64,000 bases of DNA from UBA1494_A sp963973975 (GCA_963973975.1 CAXBCF010000001.1:62001-126000), one strand, 5' to 3'. Positions 17,885-27,889 are shown, counted from the first letter of the stretch. Numbers and translations: made by a program. The notes: generated by a model from the letters alone, not told the origin.

Positions 17885-20800
17885 CTATTGATTCCTTATT
17901 TTAATGCTAATCCCCTCTGAATGAGAGCTAAATTCAGGAGCATAATAGCCCTCTAACTTGGAAAAACCTGATGAGAAAACACCTGCTTGGTTGACTTTCA
18001 AGTCGTATTCAAAAACATAAACTCCTTTTGGTAACCAATCAAAAAAGAAATTTGTTGAAGCATCTTTTGTGGATTGGTAATAAATCAAACCGTCTTGCAT
18101 TTTACGTGAAGAGATTACATCTAGTGGTTCAAAAGCAGCAGGACGCATATCTTTTAGCGACACAAATTCCAATGCTCTAGCACTTTCAATTCGAATTCGC
18201 ACCTTCACCCGATCACCGATTGTTAAGCCATTAGTGGTAATTGGAATTAATTGTTCTTTCCCATCGTTAACTTGGTAAAGAAAATATTCTCTTTTTATTT
18301 TTAACTCATTTGTTTCAGCTCCACTTACTTCATTTAAATCGGTTTTATATTGCCAATACGCAGCTCCCCATGCAATTCCTGAATCGGGATTATTGATTGT
18401 AATATTTCCAAAATTAGGTTTCACAGATTCCTTCAACCATGTTTTCTTAAAATAATTAGTGCCACTTTCTCTAACCTGCTCCTTCGCTAGAAAACGTTGA
18501 TCTCCGATAGTTAAACTTAAGTTTGAACTTGCTTGTAGTAAATTTTGTCCATTTATTAAAAGGGCATAGCAGGCCATGGCTGTTGCTTTAGAGCTTTTCC
18601 AAGACGAAGTTTGCTTTTCTTTAAGCAACCATACTTTTAATTCTTCCACTGTTTTGGAATCTTTAGCAATTTCATTAAAAGCCTCTATCATTAAAGCTTG
18701 TGTTTCTATTGGTGCTTGGTACCAATAAGGACTTCTTCCGGTAATTTTCCAGTACATTCCGGTTTTTTCATCTCCAATTGCAAACTCCTTAATTGAATTT
18801 AAAATTATTTGTGACGTTTCCGTTTTTTCCTTCAAACGGTATATTGAAAGCGCAAGCATCCCTTTCAAGTAATTAGTTTGATTGGTCCATTGTTTTTCTA
18901 CCTGCTTTAAAAAATATGCTTGTGCTTCACCCTTCACTGCTTCTTGAAAATCATCAAAGTAAGAACGCGTGTATAAATAATGGATATGTTGATGAGAAAC
19001 TGTGTGTTGATCTAAATTGACTTTATCACTGAGTAATCTTTCATAATCCTTTTTAACTGAATTGTCTAAATATGCTAATCCTCTCTCAATCATTAAGTTT
19101 ACTGCTTTTGAGTCTTTGAACTCAATTCCCATTCTACGCAGTTTTCCAAAACCTTCCAAAAGGTATTGAGTGATGTATCGATTTTCATACATTCCCTTAA
19201 ACCAAGGCCAAGCTCCATTTGGAAGTTGTAAGTCACTTAATTTTTGAATAACTTCTGCTTGTTCATTCGCCATTCTATTAAAATCGAATAATAAAGCAAG
19301 TCTTCTTTTTTGTTCGGTTTCATCTTTAGCAGCTTGCAACCAAGGGGTTTCTTCCAATAATATACTTTTCAATTCCTGATTTTGCATCAGTTTTGAAGTC
19401 AATGCTTCTGGTTCAAAATCTTTCCATTGATCAAAAATTCTTTTGATTTCAGGTTGACTGTTGGCAATTAGTTTTGCGATGGAGTTGGCATAGAGTCTTG
19501 CAAACAACTGTTCCGAATTTTCATCCTCTCTTTCGTTGATGTAAGGTAAAGCTTGAACGGCGTACCAAGCAGGGTTGGGAGAAAATTCAAAAGTAAAGGC
19601 TTGGTGAACTAGCTTTTTTGAATTTGCAGATTCTATCAATTTATCGAAAGTAAAAGATTTACTTTGATTTCCTCTGACAAACAAAGGCAGGCTTTCAGTA
19701 ATTAAAGCTCTATTTGACAATACAGGTATCAACTTCTCTTCAGCATCAGAATGTGTTTTTGAACTAGCTGAAAACTTCAACTTAATTGCTTTCAAATCTT
19801 CGGGAATGAATAAGGACCAATCCACTACCTTACTTTGGTTTTTAACTAAATCGAAAGGTAAATCACTGGAATTTGCAGTAAAAAGTGCCAATTTTAAACC
19901 AGTTTGCGCATCAAAAGCTTCAATGCGCGCATGTCCAGAAACGGCATCAAATCCCAAATTGTGGATCAATACTTTTAAAATAACTGTATCTCCAGCTCTA
20001 AAAAATCGGGGGTAATTCGGTTTCACCATCAGTTTCTTTTGTGTTTGAATCACTTCTTCTGAAAAACCAATTTTCAAGTCTTTAGAATGAGCCATGGCTC
20101 TAAATTTCCAAGATGTGAGTACATCGGGCATTTTAAATTCAAACCTCAATTTCCCGTTTTTATTGACTTTCATCTGAGGATAAAAGAAAGCTGTTTCTCG
20201 AAAATCAGAGCGTACAGGATTGTCGATTGACTTAGTTTTTGCTGGAGCTTCAACTTTAGCTCTTGATTTCATAGCGCTTATATCATCTCTTGCAATTACT
20301 GCCGACTCAGAAGCAATATCACTCAACATCATTTCTTCACCTTCTGGTTTTGATAGCGACATGGTTCGGTAATTTCCATAATAGTAACCTAAATTCAACC
20401 CAAACCAGTTTAAATTGGGATAAGTACGCTGTGGAATTGGCAAAAATGATTGTCGGTGATAATTGACCCACTGAGACGAACGCAAAGAAAATTGTTGATA
20501 TGCATTCCATGAAAATGAAGCACCTTTTGGCAAATAAAGGTTCAAGCCCCAATCAATAGAGGTAAACTGATCTAAAGATTCATCGTACATACCCAACAAT
20601 AATTCAGCTTCTGAGTTTCCATCTGGGCTTTCTATTTCAATATCCCACTTTTCTTGGCTTGCTGGCTCTACCAATTTTCTAAAAGTAGTCAGTTTTACAT
20701 TCAACTTCTTGTTGCTGTAAGGCACCTTTATTGTTTCACTGTGTTGAATCAATCGATTGGAATGAACTGCTGTAAAATGAATGGTAAAATTGCCTCGATG

Positions 20801-23800
20801 TTTTTCTTCAATTGGAATTTGAATCAAGCGCTGTTCATTTTTGAGTGTTAGCCATTGTTTAGAGACAATCTTTTTATTGTGTTCGATTTCATACAATAGC
20901 CTCAAATTTTTTAATGAAGTTCCTATTAAAAATTCAGCAGTTTCTCCGGGTTCACCTTGAACTTTCAAAGCTTGAAACCATGAGAAAATGGGATAAGGAA
21001 GCTGCTTTGATTTTGAATCATACAAAACAAAACGCTCATTCCATTTAACTGGGTTGCCATACAAATCATTTGCAAGCACCTCTATTTCATAGGCTCCGCT
21101 TTTAATTTCTTTGAATAAATCGAGCACTTGGTTACAATCAATCATTGAGCTACTGATCAAAACTCCCCTTTCAAAATCATTAATTTCTCGATTGGCTTTA
21201 TAGTCATATTCAGGGAAATTTTTCTGATAGGATTTCTTCTCGATCACTTGCTGACTAGTTTCTTGCCACAATTTTGGCACACTTATCTTTTCAGGAGTTT
21301 GCAATTGATACAAGTTTAATTTAGCTTTTGCTGTAACCGGTTTACCATTAATCGTTTTAGCATTTATTTGCAATTGTTTTAAGTCTTCTAGCTGAATAGC
21401 AGGCTCAATTTTAGCATCTAAAAACAATGCTTGATGACTCAATTGAATTGACTCATTAATACTTTGCGTTTCACCAGAAAGGCTTGTTGCATCGATAACT
21501 AATTCATAATTATAACTTGGTTGATAGATTTGATTACCTAATTCAGGTGCAAAAGCGGTGAATTCAAAAGAAAAACTTCCATCAGCTGCCGCTTTTAAAT
21601 TTCCATTTGCGATGATAACTGATTCATTAGAAATTGGAGGCATTCTCCAATATCGGAAATAGGGATAATAAACGGTTCGTTTTACTTGGTAAGTAATCGA
21701 AGCATCAGCAATCCCCTCTCCTGAATAAGCAAGTACTTTTCCATTAATTGCTAGTTGCTCATTTAATTTTACTTGTTCTTTTCGCTCATCAAGAGCAATC
21801 TTAAAAGTTGGTCGTTTGTATTCTTCCACAGAAAAATACTGCATCCCACTTCCATCTTGAATTCTGTACTGCCCGTTTAAACCACTGTTTGGCAAGATAA
21901 AACTACCTTGATAAGAGCCATAATCGTTTGTACTCACGTTCAATTGATTCAACTCCTCCCCATTGGGATTAAATAATTTAACGGTAGTTGAAAAATTTGT
22001 TTTCAATGCTTTTGAATCATTCTCTGATTCAACAATTAATCCTTTGAAATAGACTGTTTGCCCAGGTCGATAAATGGCTCGATCGGTAAAAAAATGAGTT
22101 TTTGTAATTGTGCGAGTTGTAGCGTTATTCTGATGAATGTAATAATTTGAAGAAGTTGTCAAAGTGTCTTTTCCACTTACTACATAAAATCGATATGTCT
22201 CATTAATTACGTTCTTTTTGAAAGTGATTAATCCTTCGCCGTTGGGCTTTTCGATTTTCAAAAAATTCCAATTCACCAATTTGGAAGATGGGTTATATTC
22301 TTGCTGGAATACATTTACTTGAGCACTTGTAATTGGTTTACCAGAGCTTCTATCGAAAAGCATTAAATCCAAAGAGCCATTACTAGCATCATTTCTAGTA
22401 ATAAATGCCATGTTGCTAACTGAAAAATTAGTGTAATTAAGGTGTAAGCCAGATTCAAAACTAGAGTCAGAAGTAGCTACCAAGTAGTAATTTCCGAAGG
22501 GTAATGAAGCAGTAAAGATTTCGGTGCTGTGTGTTTGAAAATCTCCCTGATCTATTAATTCTTGACTCCAAGCGCTTATTGGTTGCTGCTTTAGTAGACT
22601 GCTAATCAAGTCCGAATTATTATATTCTTGTTGATTGATGGTTTGAGGCACTTTGTAAACTCGAAAAAATACTTTACTTACATTTTTATACTCAATGTGA
22701 AATAAGATTGGTTTATCAGCAGTGTAGACGCGTTCTGTATTGAAATTTAAACTCGTCATTTCAATTCGCTGCTTCAAAGATTTGGCTTGAAGAGCACCCA
22801 TCCCACTTTTTTGCGCCAATTGCTCACAAATTTGATGTGCTTTTTTTAAATACCATCTATTTTCTTCTGGCGAACTAGAATGGTTGAATCTTGATCCCCA
22901 TTGAAAATAAAGTTCTGCTTCTCTAAAAGTAATTTCTGATGCGATTGGGTGTTGACTAAATTCCGCTGAGAACCCTTGCAATGCTTTCAAATACATGCTG
23001 TCCTTCAACATTGATTGCGAAGAAGTATAGAAATGACGCAACCTGTTTAAATTAAAATCAATCAACACTTTTGCATCTTCATCTTTTGAGTGCCTTTGCA
23101 ATAAATCTTGAAAAAGTTGAATGGTTTTAAATTGATTTTCTGAAAAATCTTTCGCTTCAAACGAAGTTTCAATGAATGTATTAATTGGCTCAAATAAAAG
23201 GGCTTCGTTCTTTGATAATGCAGTAAACTTATTTGGTTCATTGCCATCATTTTTATAATAATTCAATGCTCGATCAGCAAGAAAATCATAAAAAGTAGGT
23301 CTTAACTCAAGTCCTTCGTTAAAGCGAATTGAATCTTTTTGATTTTGAATTATTGGGTTTAAATAGGAAGTGGGAAGTTGCGCTAAATTAGCAGCATCAC
23401 TTAATGATGCTTGATAATGATAATCTATTCGATTTAAAAGTTGATTTAATGACCAAGAGCGAAAATCTTCAGAATTTAAGTCTTCAACTGAAGTTCTATT
23501 GCTAAAACGGTAAATATTTCGACTATAATACTGTTCATACAATTCTGCGGTAGCCGAATGCAACAATTGTTTTAATGGAAAATCAGCCGAATCGGTTTGT
23601 TGTTCAAATGAGCTAATAATTTTAAAAGCTGCATCTTCTTCAATTCTATTGATGTATTTTGAGCGATAAGCTAAGGCTTTGAATACCTGATTGACATTAT
23701 TTTCAGCAAGTGCTTTTTGAAGAATAAAGTCGGTTTTGTCAATGATGCTTTTTCCAAGCCCTTTTTTTTCTAGCGATTCTATTTCTTTCCATTCAGCTTC

Positions 23801-23920
23801 ATAAGGGTCATAAGAAATTTCGACTTGTTTTGATTGAGTTTTGATGGCCTCATTTTTTTTACAAGCAATTGATAAAATCAAGACAAGTAAAAATGGATAA
23901 AAAAAGGTGAATAAACGCAT
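17885..23920 (-). CDS. Alpha-2-macroglobulin-like lipoprotein without thioester Cys
   Basis: This giant protein (about 2010 residues) has the bacterial alpha-2-macroglobulin architecture: MG/MG2 domains (FFTDRAIYRPGQTVYFKGL near residue 620), the A2M family core (FRETAFFYPQMKVNKNGKLRFEF then MPDVLTSWKFRAMAHS) and an alpha-toroid domain. The chosen start is the internal MRLFTFF, because it gives a lipoprotein signal (LILSIAC) and because a promoter-like CAAAGTTG at 23951-23958 lies too close to the upstream ATG at 23947. At the thioester site, homologues read (Y)ECSEQ; here it reads ENSEQ, with the cysteine codon replaced by Asn (19517-19519). It is therefore expected to act as a non-covalent protease trap or scaffold. 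No pbpC partner is nearby. Confidence 0.88.
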   Translation of the reverse strand: MRLFTFFYPFLLVLILSIACKKNEAIKTQSKQVEISYDPYEAEWKEIESLEKKGLGKSIIDKTDFILQKALAENNVNQVFKALAYRSKYINRIEEDAAFKIISSFEQQTDSADFPLKQLLHSATAELYEQYYSRNIYRFSNRTSVEDLNSEDFRSWSLNQLLNRIDYHYQASLSDAANLAQLPTSYLNPIIQNQKDSIRFNEGLELRPTFYDFLADRALNYYKNDGNEPNKFTALSKNEALLFEPINTFIETSFEAKDFSENQFKTIQLFQDLLQRHSKDEDAKVLIDFNLNRLRHFYTSSQSMLKDSMYLKALQGFSAEFSQHPIASEITFREAELYFQWGSRFNHSSSPEENRWYLKKAHQICEQLAQKSGMGALQAKSLKQRIEMTSLNFNTERVYTADKPILFHIEYKNVSKVFFRVYKVPQTINQQEYNNSDLISSLLKQQPISAWSQELIDQGDFQTHSTEIFTASLPFGNYYLVATSDSSFESGLHLNYTNFSVSNMAFITRNDASNGSLDLMLFDRSSGKPITSAQVNVFQQEYNPSSKLVNWNFLKIEKPNGEGLITFKKNVINETYRFYVVSGKDTLTTSSNYYIHQNNATTRTITKTHFFTDRAIYRPGQTVYFKGLIVESENDSKALKTNFSTTVKLFNPNGEELNQLNVSTNDYGSYQGSFILPNSGLNGQYRIQDGSGMQYFSVEEYKRPTFKIALDERKEQVKLNEQLAINGKVLAYSGEGIADASITYQVKRTVYYPYFRYWRMPPISNESVIIANGNLKAAADGSFSFEFTAFAPELGNQIYQPSYNYELVIDATSLSGETQSINESIQLSHQALFLDAKIEPAIQLEDLKQLQINAKTINGKPVTAKAKLNLYQLQTPEKISVPKLWQETSQQVIEKKSYQKNFPEYDYKANREINDFERGVLISSSMIDCNQVLDLFKEIKSGAYEIEVLANDLYGNPVKWNERFVLYDSKSKQLPYPIFSWFQALKVQGEPGETAEFLIGTSLKNLRLLYEIEHNKKIVSKQWLTLKNEQRLIQIPIEEKHRGNFTIHFTAVHSNRLIQHSETIKVPYSNKKLNVKLTTFRKLVEPASQEKWDIEIESPDGNSEAELLLGMYDESLDQFTSIDWGLNLYLPKGASFSWNAYQQFSLRSSQWVNYHRQSFLPIPQRTYPNLNWFGLNLGYYYGNYRTMSLSKPEGEEMMLSDIASESAVIARDDISAMKSRAKVEAPAKTKSIDNPVRSDFRETAFFYPQMKVNKNGKLRFEFKMPDVLTSWKFRAMAHSKDLKIGFSEEVIQTQKKLMVKPNYPRFFRAGDTVILKVLIHNLGFDAVSGHARIEAFDAQTGLKLALFTANSSDLPFDLVKNQSKVVDWSLFIPEDLKAIKLKFSASSKTHSDAEEKLIPVLSNRALITESLPLFVRGNQSKSFTFDKLIESANSKKLVHQAFTFEFSPNPAWYAVQALPYINEREDENSEQLFARLYANSIAKLIANSQPEIKRIFDQWKDFEPEALTSKLMQNQELKSILLEETPWLQAAKDETEQKRRLALLFDFNRMANEQAEVIQKLSDLQLPNGAWPWFKGMYENRYITQYLLEGFGKLRRMGIEFKDSKAVNLMIERGLAYLDNSVKKDYERLLSDKVNLDQHTVSHQHIHYLYTRSYFDDFQEAVKGEAQAYFLKQVEKQWTNQTNYLKGMLALSIYRLKEKTETSQIILNSIKEFAIGDEKTGMYWKITGRSPYWYQAPIETQALMIEAFNEIAKDSKTVEELKVWLLKEKQTSSWKSSKATAMACYALLINGQNLLQASSNLSLTIGDQRFLAKEQVRESGTNYFKKTWLKESVKPNFGNITINNPDSGIAWGAAYWQYKTDLNEVSGAETNELKIKREYFLYQVNDGKEQLIPITTNGLTIGDRVKVRIRIESARALEFVSLKDMRPAAFEPLDVISSRKMQDGLIYYQSTKDASTNFFFDWLPKGVYVFEYDLKVNQAGVFSSGFSKLEGYYAPEFSSHSEGISIKIRNQ

Positions 23921-23950
23921 ATGTTTGATGTATAAGATTTTGCTCATTTA

Positions 23951-23980
23951 CAAAGTTGATACCAAAATTGTTACTTTTCA
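23951..23980 (-). promoter_or_regulatory. Candidate promoter of the A2M-like gene
   Basis: The minus strand reads TTG, 20 bases, CAACTTTG (seven of eight to TAnnTTTG). It supports the downstream start at 23920, since the expected transcription start falls at about 23945. Confidence 0.45.
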
Positions 23981-24081
23981 AGGATACTTATACCTACATA
24001 GTTTCGAAACTTATAAGTACTTAAGCACCAAGCTTCGTGTGAAAAGTAAAAGTTACTTATCAGAAGAATCATTTTTTGTAA

Positions 24082-24744
24082 CTATTTTTCCTTCTTAAAA
24101 AACTTCAATTCAGAATCATCAATTCCCGATAGACTAATTTTGAATTTAATTGCTAAAATTCTAACCAAAATAATGGTTAGGATAGAAACTGAAGCATTGA
24201 CTTCAAAGCCCAACCCAAAATTTTGCATCATTACAAAAATAAATCCTCCGAATATACATGCCATGGCATAAATTTCCTTTTGAAAAATCAATGGAATTTC
24301 ATTGAGTAAAATATCTCGAATTACTCCTCCTAAAACAGCTGAAAACATGCCCATGATTACCGCCATTGGAGCATCAATTCCTATCAATAAAGCTTTTTTT
24401 AAGCCCAGAATTGTAAAAACGCCAATTCCAATCGTATCAAAAAGAAAAAGTGTTTTTCTCAACTTTTTTACCACTTTTTTGAATAAAAAGGTTAATCCAA
24501 CACCAATCAAAATAATACTCAAATAGCGGATATCTCCCATCCATCCAACAGGAGTGGTTCCAATTAATAAGTCTCTTATTGTACCTCCACCAACTGCTGT
24601 TACAAATGCAATAAAAGTTGCTCCAAACAAGTCTAACTTTTTAGTTGATGCAGCCATGGCACCACTGATGGCAAAAACCAAAGTACCTGTTAAATCTAAG
24701 AGATTTAGCACTGCATCAATGTCTTTAAAAAATGTTGTAAGCAT
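24082..24744 (-). CDS. TRIC-type (UPF0126) cation channel
   Basis: The protein has 220 residues with seven predicted membrane helices arranged as two related halves, each with the glycine-rich motif of the family (AISGAMAASTKKLDLFGATF ... AVGGGTIRDLLIG in the first, AVLGGVIRDILLNEIPLIF in the second). Bacterial members are homologues of trimeric intracellular potassium channels and are also annotated YadS/UPF0126. It acts in the inner membrane; the substrate is probably K+ but this is untested here. The start is the first ATG after a candidate promoter at 24771-24800. It is unrelated to its neighbours. Confidence 0.88.
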   Translation of the reverse strand: MLTTFFKDIDAVLNLLDLTGTLVFAISGAMAASTKKLDLFGATFIAFVTAVGGGTIRDLLIGTTPVGWMGDIRYLSIILIGVGLTFLFKKVVKKLRKTLFLFDTIGIGVFTILGLKKALLIGIDAPMAVIMGMFSAVLGGVIRDILLNEIPLIFQKEIYAMACIFGGFIFVMMQNFGLGFEVNASVSILTIILVRILAIKFKISLSGIDDSELKFFKKEK

Positions 24745-24770
24745 ATAGAAAAAGTTGATTTAATAAAAGA

Positions 24771-24800
24771 CTAATGTAATAAAATGTAGCAGTTGGCAAA
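24771..24800 (-). promoter_or_regulatory. Candidate promoter of the TRIC-type gene
   Basis: The minus strand reads TTTG, 18 bases, TACATTAG (seven of eight to TAnnTTTG), 27 bases before the start codon. Confidence 0.5.
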
Positions 24801-24910
24801 ACAATTTAGCTTTAAAGCCTAACTAAAAGTTAAATAAAAAGAGAAATTAAAAATCTGAAATAAAATCAGCATATTTAAGTTTTAAAATTTCCATGCTTTA
24901 AAAATTTTGA

Positions 24911-25402
24911 ATGATTAAAAAATTAGCGTTTTACTTAATCCTTTTTTTGTTTTTGATTGCAACTGCATCCGCCCAAAAAATGCTAGCATTTGATAAAAGA
25001 GGAAAAGTAAAAAGAGTGCGCTATTATATTGGTAATGAAATTAAAGTCAAATTAATTGACAAGACTTTCTTATTTGGACAGATTACTAGGATTGATGATC
25101 AAAGTTTTCAAATAGGAAATGAGCTTATTAATACTGATTCTGTTCAATATGTTTATTCAAAAGATGAAGCCCAAGCAGGTTTAAAACTATTTTCTGGTAT
25201 ACTTTTCACTGCTGGAGCGGTTTATCTTCCGCTAGTGTCTTTTAACAGAACAATTAATGGAGACCGTCCGATAGTAAGAGAACAAGCAGTTAGAGTAAGT
25301 GGGGGTCTTATAGCAGGAGGACTTTTGTTGCACTTGCTTACTAAAAAGAAGTACAAAATATCAGAAAAAAGGCCATTAAAAATCATCGATGTTAGCCTTT
25401 AA
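24911..25402 (+). CDS. Small exported membrane protein, unknown function
   Basis: The protein has 163 residues with a signal peptide (MIKKLAFYLILFLFLIATASAQ). A basic region and a short beta-rich domain follow (VKLIDKTFLFGQITRIDDQS, reminiscent of an SH3/Sm-like barrel), then two hydrophobic helices (about residues 92-112 and 130-148) and a basic tail. I recognise no named family. It is 76 bases upstream of the TPR/SPOR pair on the same strand, so co-transcription is possible. Confidence 0.7.
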   Translation: MIKKLAFYLILFLFLIATASAQKMLAFDKRGKVKRVRYYIGNEIKVKLIDKTFLFGQITRIDDQSFQIGNELINTDSVQYVYSKDEAQAGLKLFSGILFTAGAVYLPLVSFNRTINGDRPIVREQAVRVSGGLIAGGLLLHLLTKKKYKISEKRPLKIIDVSL

Positions 25403-25439
25403 TTTTTTGCACAATTGATGTGTGAAAAGCTAATTTAAG

Positions 25440-25474
25440 TTTGGTATAATTATGGTTACTAGCGCTTAAATTTG
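25440..25474 (+). promoter_or_regulatory. Possible promoter abutting the first SPOR gene
   Basis: TTTG, 23 bases, TAAATTTG. The -7 box is a perfect match but ends only four bases before the ATG at 25479, so the transcript would have almost no leader. It may be chance in AT-rich DNA. Confidence 0.3.
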
Positions 25475-25478
25475 TTGA

Positions 25479-26687
25479 ATGAAGTTATTAATTTCTATCC
25501 TATTTTCTTTGTTGCTAGCCGCTCCACTTCCGTTGATTTCAGGGGAAGATGAGAAGGATTTTAACACCAATTTCAACATCGCAAAACAACACCTTTCACA
25601 AAGAAGAATTAATAAAGCACTGCCCTTTTTATTGTATTTACAAGAGCGATATCCAAAAAATAGCAACTTGAAGTATTTGGTTGGACTGTGCTACGCAGAA
25701 GAAGAAATCGTTAACCCTGCAACAATTAAATTGTTGAAAGAAGCTTCTAAAAAAGTTTCTTTGGATTATGACCCAAATAGTTTGGATGAGCAAAGAGTTC
25801 CAATATATGTTTATTATTATTTGAGCGTAGCATATTCTCAAAATAAAAATTGTGAGGAAGCAGAAAATGCTCGAAATAAGTTTTTAGAGCTCTATCCGCA
25901 TAAAGATAAATTCTACATTGAGGCTTCGAGAGAATGGATCAACCGCTGTGCAGCAATGACAGAGCAACCAAAAATAGTTGATCTCCCGAGTTTTCCAGAA
26001 TTTAAACCCTACCAATCAAAAGAATGGAAAGTTGGTGGTGGAATGATGAACAGTAGAATCGAAGACAGTTTAAGACTACTTGAGTTAAATGATAGCCTTA
26101 ATAGAGTAAAAGCTTCTAAAATAATTACTAAAGAAATTGCTTATAGCACACTTCAACCTTTGTATGGAGTTCAATTAGGAGCTTTTAAAGATCCAGTTCC
26201 AGTGAGTAGATTCAAACTAAAAAACATCGATGCATTTATGGACAGCTTAGGCATGATTCGTTATGTAATCGGACATTTTTCTATTCAATCGCAAGCAGAG
26301 TCATTACTTAAAATAATCAAAAATTCGGGTTACGAAGATGCATTTGTTGTGAATGTAAACGATGCAAAAAAATACAAAGAAGAAGTCATTAGCGTGAATG
26401 ACGTAAATATTAAAGCAGCTCCTGTTAGGAAAGCAGAATACCGGATTCAAGTTGGTGCATTTAAAGAAGAATTAACATCAAATTCAGCTAAAATATACTT
26501 AGAAATTGAAGGGATTAAAGAACTTCGCGATAAAGAACTAACGTATTTAACTGTTGGAAAGTTTTCCGATTATGAAAGCGCAAAAACAGAATTGGAATCT
26601 ATTATTGCATTGGGAATCAAAGATGCTTTTGTTATAGCAGTTTTAGGAAATAAAAAAATACCTCTACAAAATGCAGTAAGTAATTAA
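25479..26687 (+). CDS. TPR and double-SPOR exported protein, first paralog
   Basis: The protein has 402 residues. After a signal peptide (MKLLISILFSLLLAAPLPLIS), an N-terminal helical repeat region (about 25-160, TPR-like: FNIAKQHLSQRRINKALPFL) is followed by a linker and two SPOR-like domains (about 222-305, starting YGVQLGAFKD, and 320-395, starting YRIQVGAFKE). SPOR domains bind denuded peptidoglycan, so a periplasmic envelope role is likely. It lies four bases upstream of a paralog with the same layout, and the two surely form an operon. I do not know a characterised homologue. Confidence 0.8.
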   Translation: MKLLISILFSLLLAAPLPLISGEDEKDFNTNFNIAKQHLSQRRINKALPFLLYLQERYPKNSNLKYLVGLCYAEEEIVNPATIKLLKEASKKVSLDYDPNSLDEQRVPIYVYYYLSVAYSQNKNCEEAENARNKFLELYPHKDKFYIEASREWINRCAAMTEQPKIVDLPSFPEFKPYQSKEWKVGGGMMNSRIEDSLRLLELNDSLNRVKASKIITKEIAYSTLQPLYGVQLGAFKDPVPVSRFKLKNIDAFMDSLGMIRYVIGHFSIQSQAESLLKIIKNSGYEDAFVVNVNDAKKYKEEVISVNDVNIKAAPVRKAEYRIQVGAFKEELTSNSAKIYLEIEGIKELRDKELTYLTVGKFSDYESAKTELESIIALGIKDAFVIAVLGNKKIPLQNAVSN

Positions 26688-26691
26688 ATTC

Positions 26692-27849
26692 ATGAAAAAA
26701 ACACTATTAATTCTCATTTCAGCTCTTATCTCTTTCGCATCAATTTCTCAAAATAACTTAGAATTTGAGTTTGATCAGGCTAGGGTTAAGTTAGCTCAAC
26801 GAGATTTAGAACCTGCTATAAATAGTCTTAGAAAAGTTTATACTTCAGACCGTTCCAATTCAAACGTTAATTTTTTATTGGGTGCTGCATATACAGAACT
26901 ATCAGGTCATCAAAAAGAAGCAATTTTTCACTTAAAAAAAGCGGTTCAAAACGTAGATAAAAACTACAAAGTTGGCTCTTTTGAAGAAAAATCAGCTCCG
27001 ATTCACGTTTATTATTATTTGGCCATTGCATTGGTTGAAGAAGATTTATGTGCTCAAGCCAACAAAGCTTATGAAAAATTTAAGGAGTATAAAGAGCAAG
27101 TAAATAAATACTTTATTGAAGAATTAGAACGCCATCTACAAAAATGTCCTTTTGAGAAAGAGGATGTGAAAAACGAATGGAAAAAAGTTGTAGAAGTTCC
27201 CGAAGGATATAGTCCAGATGAAATAATTGAAGAAACTTTTGAAGTAGATTCTGCTTTAATTGCTCAAAAAGGATTGGTTACTCAAAAATTAGCTTACACA
27301 ACAAAAGCACCTCTTTATGGTGTTCAAATTGGGAGTAATTTGAATCCAAGCCCTACAAGTAACTTTAAAGATGTAAAAAATGTCGATGTATTTATAGACA
27401 ATGATGGGATTATTCGCTATGTAGTAGGCCATTTTTCTTACAGAAAGCAAGCAGAAACTTTACTGAGTACCTTAATTGAAAAAGGATTTAAAGATGCTTT
27501 TGTAGTAAATGTCAATGATGAAAGAAAGTACTCTAATGAAGTAATTAGTTACAACAACATCAACTTGAGAGCAGGAATTACAGGAAAGATTGAATACTAT
27601 GTTCAAGTTGGCGCTTTTAAGGATACTATCCCAAATCACTTAGCTAAGCTATATTTGGAAATTGATGATATCCAAGAAGTTAAGAATAAAGAAATGACTG
27701 TTTTAATGGTAGGCGAATTTCCAAATTACCAAGATGCAATTAACCGTCAGGAACAAATTCAACTTGAAGGTATAAAAGATGCTTTTATTGTAGCGTATCA
27801 TAAAGGGAAAAAAATTCCATTGGAAGAAGCTATTCGTTACGACAAATAA
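26692..27849 (+). CDS. TPR and double-SPOR exported protein, second paralog
   Basis: The 385-residue product repeats the plan of the upstream gene: signal peptide (MKKTLLILISALISFASIS), TPR-like helices (FDQARVKLAQRDLEPAINSL; the phrase VYYYLAIA matches VYYYLSVA upstream), and two SPOR-like domains (YGVQIGSNLNPSP and YYVQVGAFKDTIPN). In the first SPOR the usual GAF core has become GSN. The gene pair arose by tandem duplication. The product probably sits in the periplasm on the cell wall; its exact job is unknown. Confidence 0.8.
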   Translation: MKKTLLILISALISFASISQNNLEFEFDQARVKLAQRDLEPAINSLRKVYTSDRSNSNVNFLLGAAYTELSGHQKEAIFHLKKAVQNVDKNYKVGSFEEKSAPIHVYYYLAIALVEEDLCAQANKAYEKFKEYKEQVNKYFIEELERHLQKCPFEKEDVKNEWKKVVEVPEGYSPDEIIEETFEVDSALIAQKGLVTQKLAYTTKAPLYGVQIGSNLNPSPTSNFKDVKNVDVFIDNDGIIRYVVGHFSYRKQAETLLSTLIEKGFKDAFVVNVNDERKYSNEVISYNNINLRAGITGKIEYYVQVGAFKDTIPNHLAKLYLEIDDIQEVKNKEMTVLMVGEFPNYQDAINRQEQIQLEGIKDAFIVAYHKGKKIPLEEAIRYDK

Positions 27850-27868
27850 TACCGATTACGAATATTAT

Positions 27869-27889
27869 ACAGTCCAAAAGGAGGACTGT
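27869..27889 (+). terminator. Weak hairpin after the SPOR pair
   Basis: ACAGTCC, loop of seven, GGACTGT, followed by TTTAAATTTT. The stem is short but correctly placed 20 bases after the stop codon. Confidence 0.5.

Noticed and set aside
23921..23947. Upstream ATG of the alpha-2-macroglobulin-like gene
   Set aside because: A start there would add charged residues before the lipoprotein signal and sits at or before the expected transcription start.
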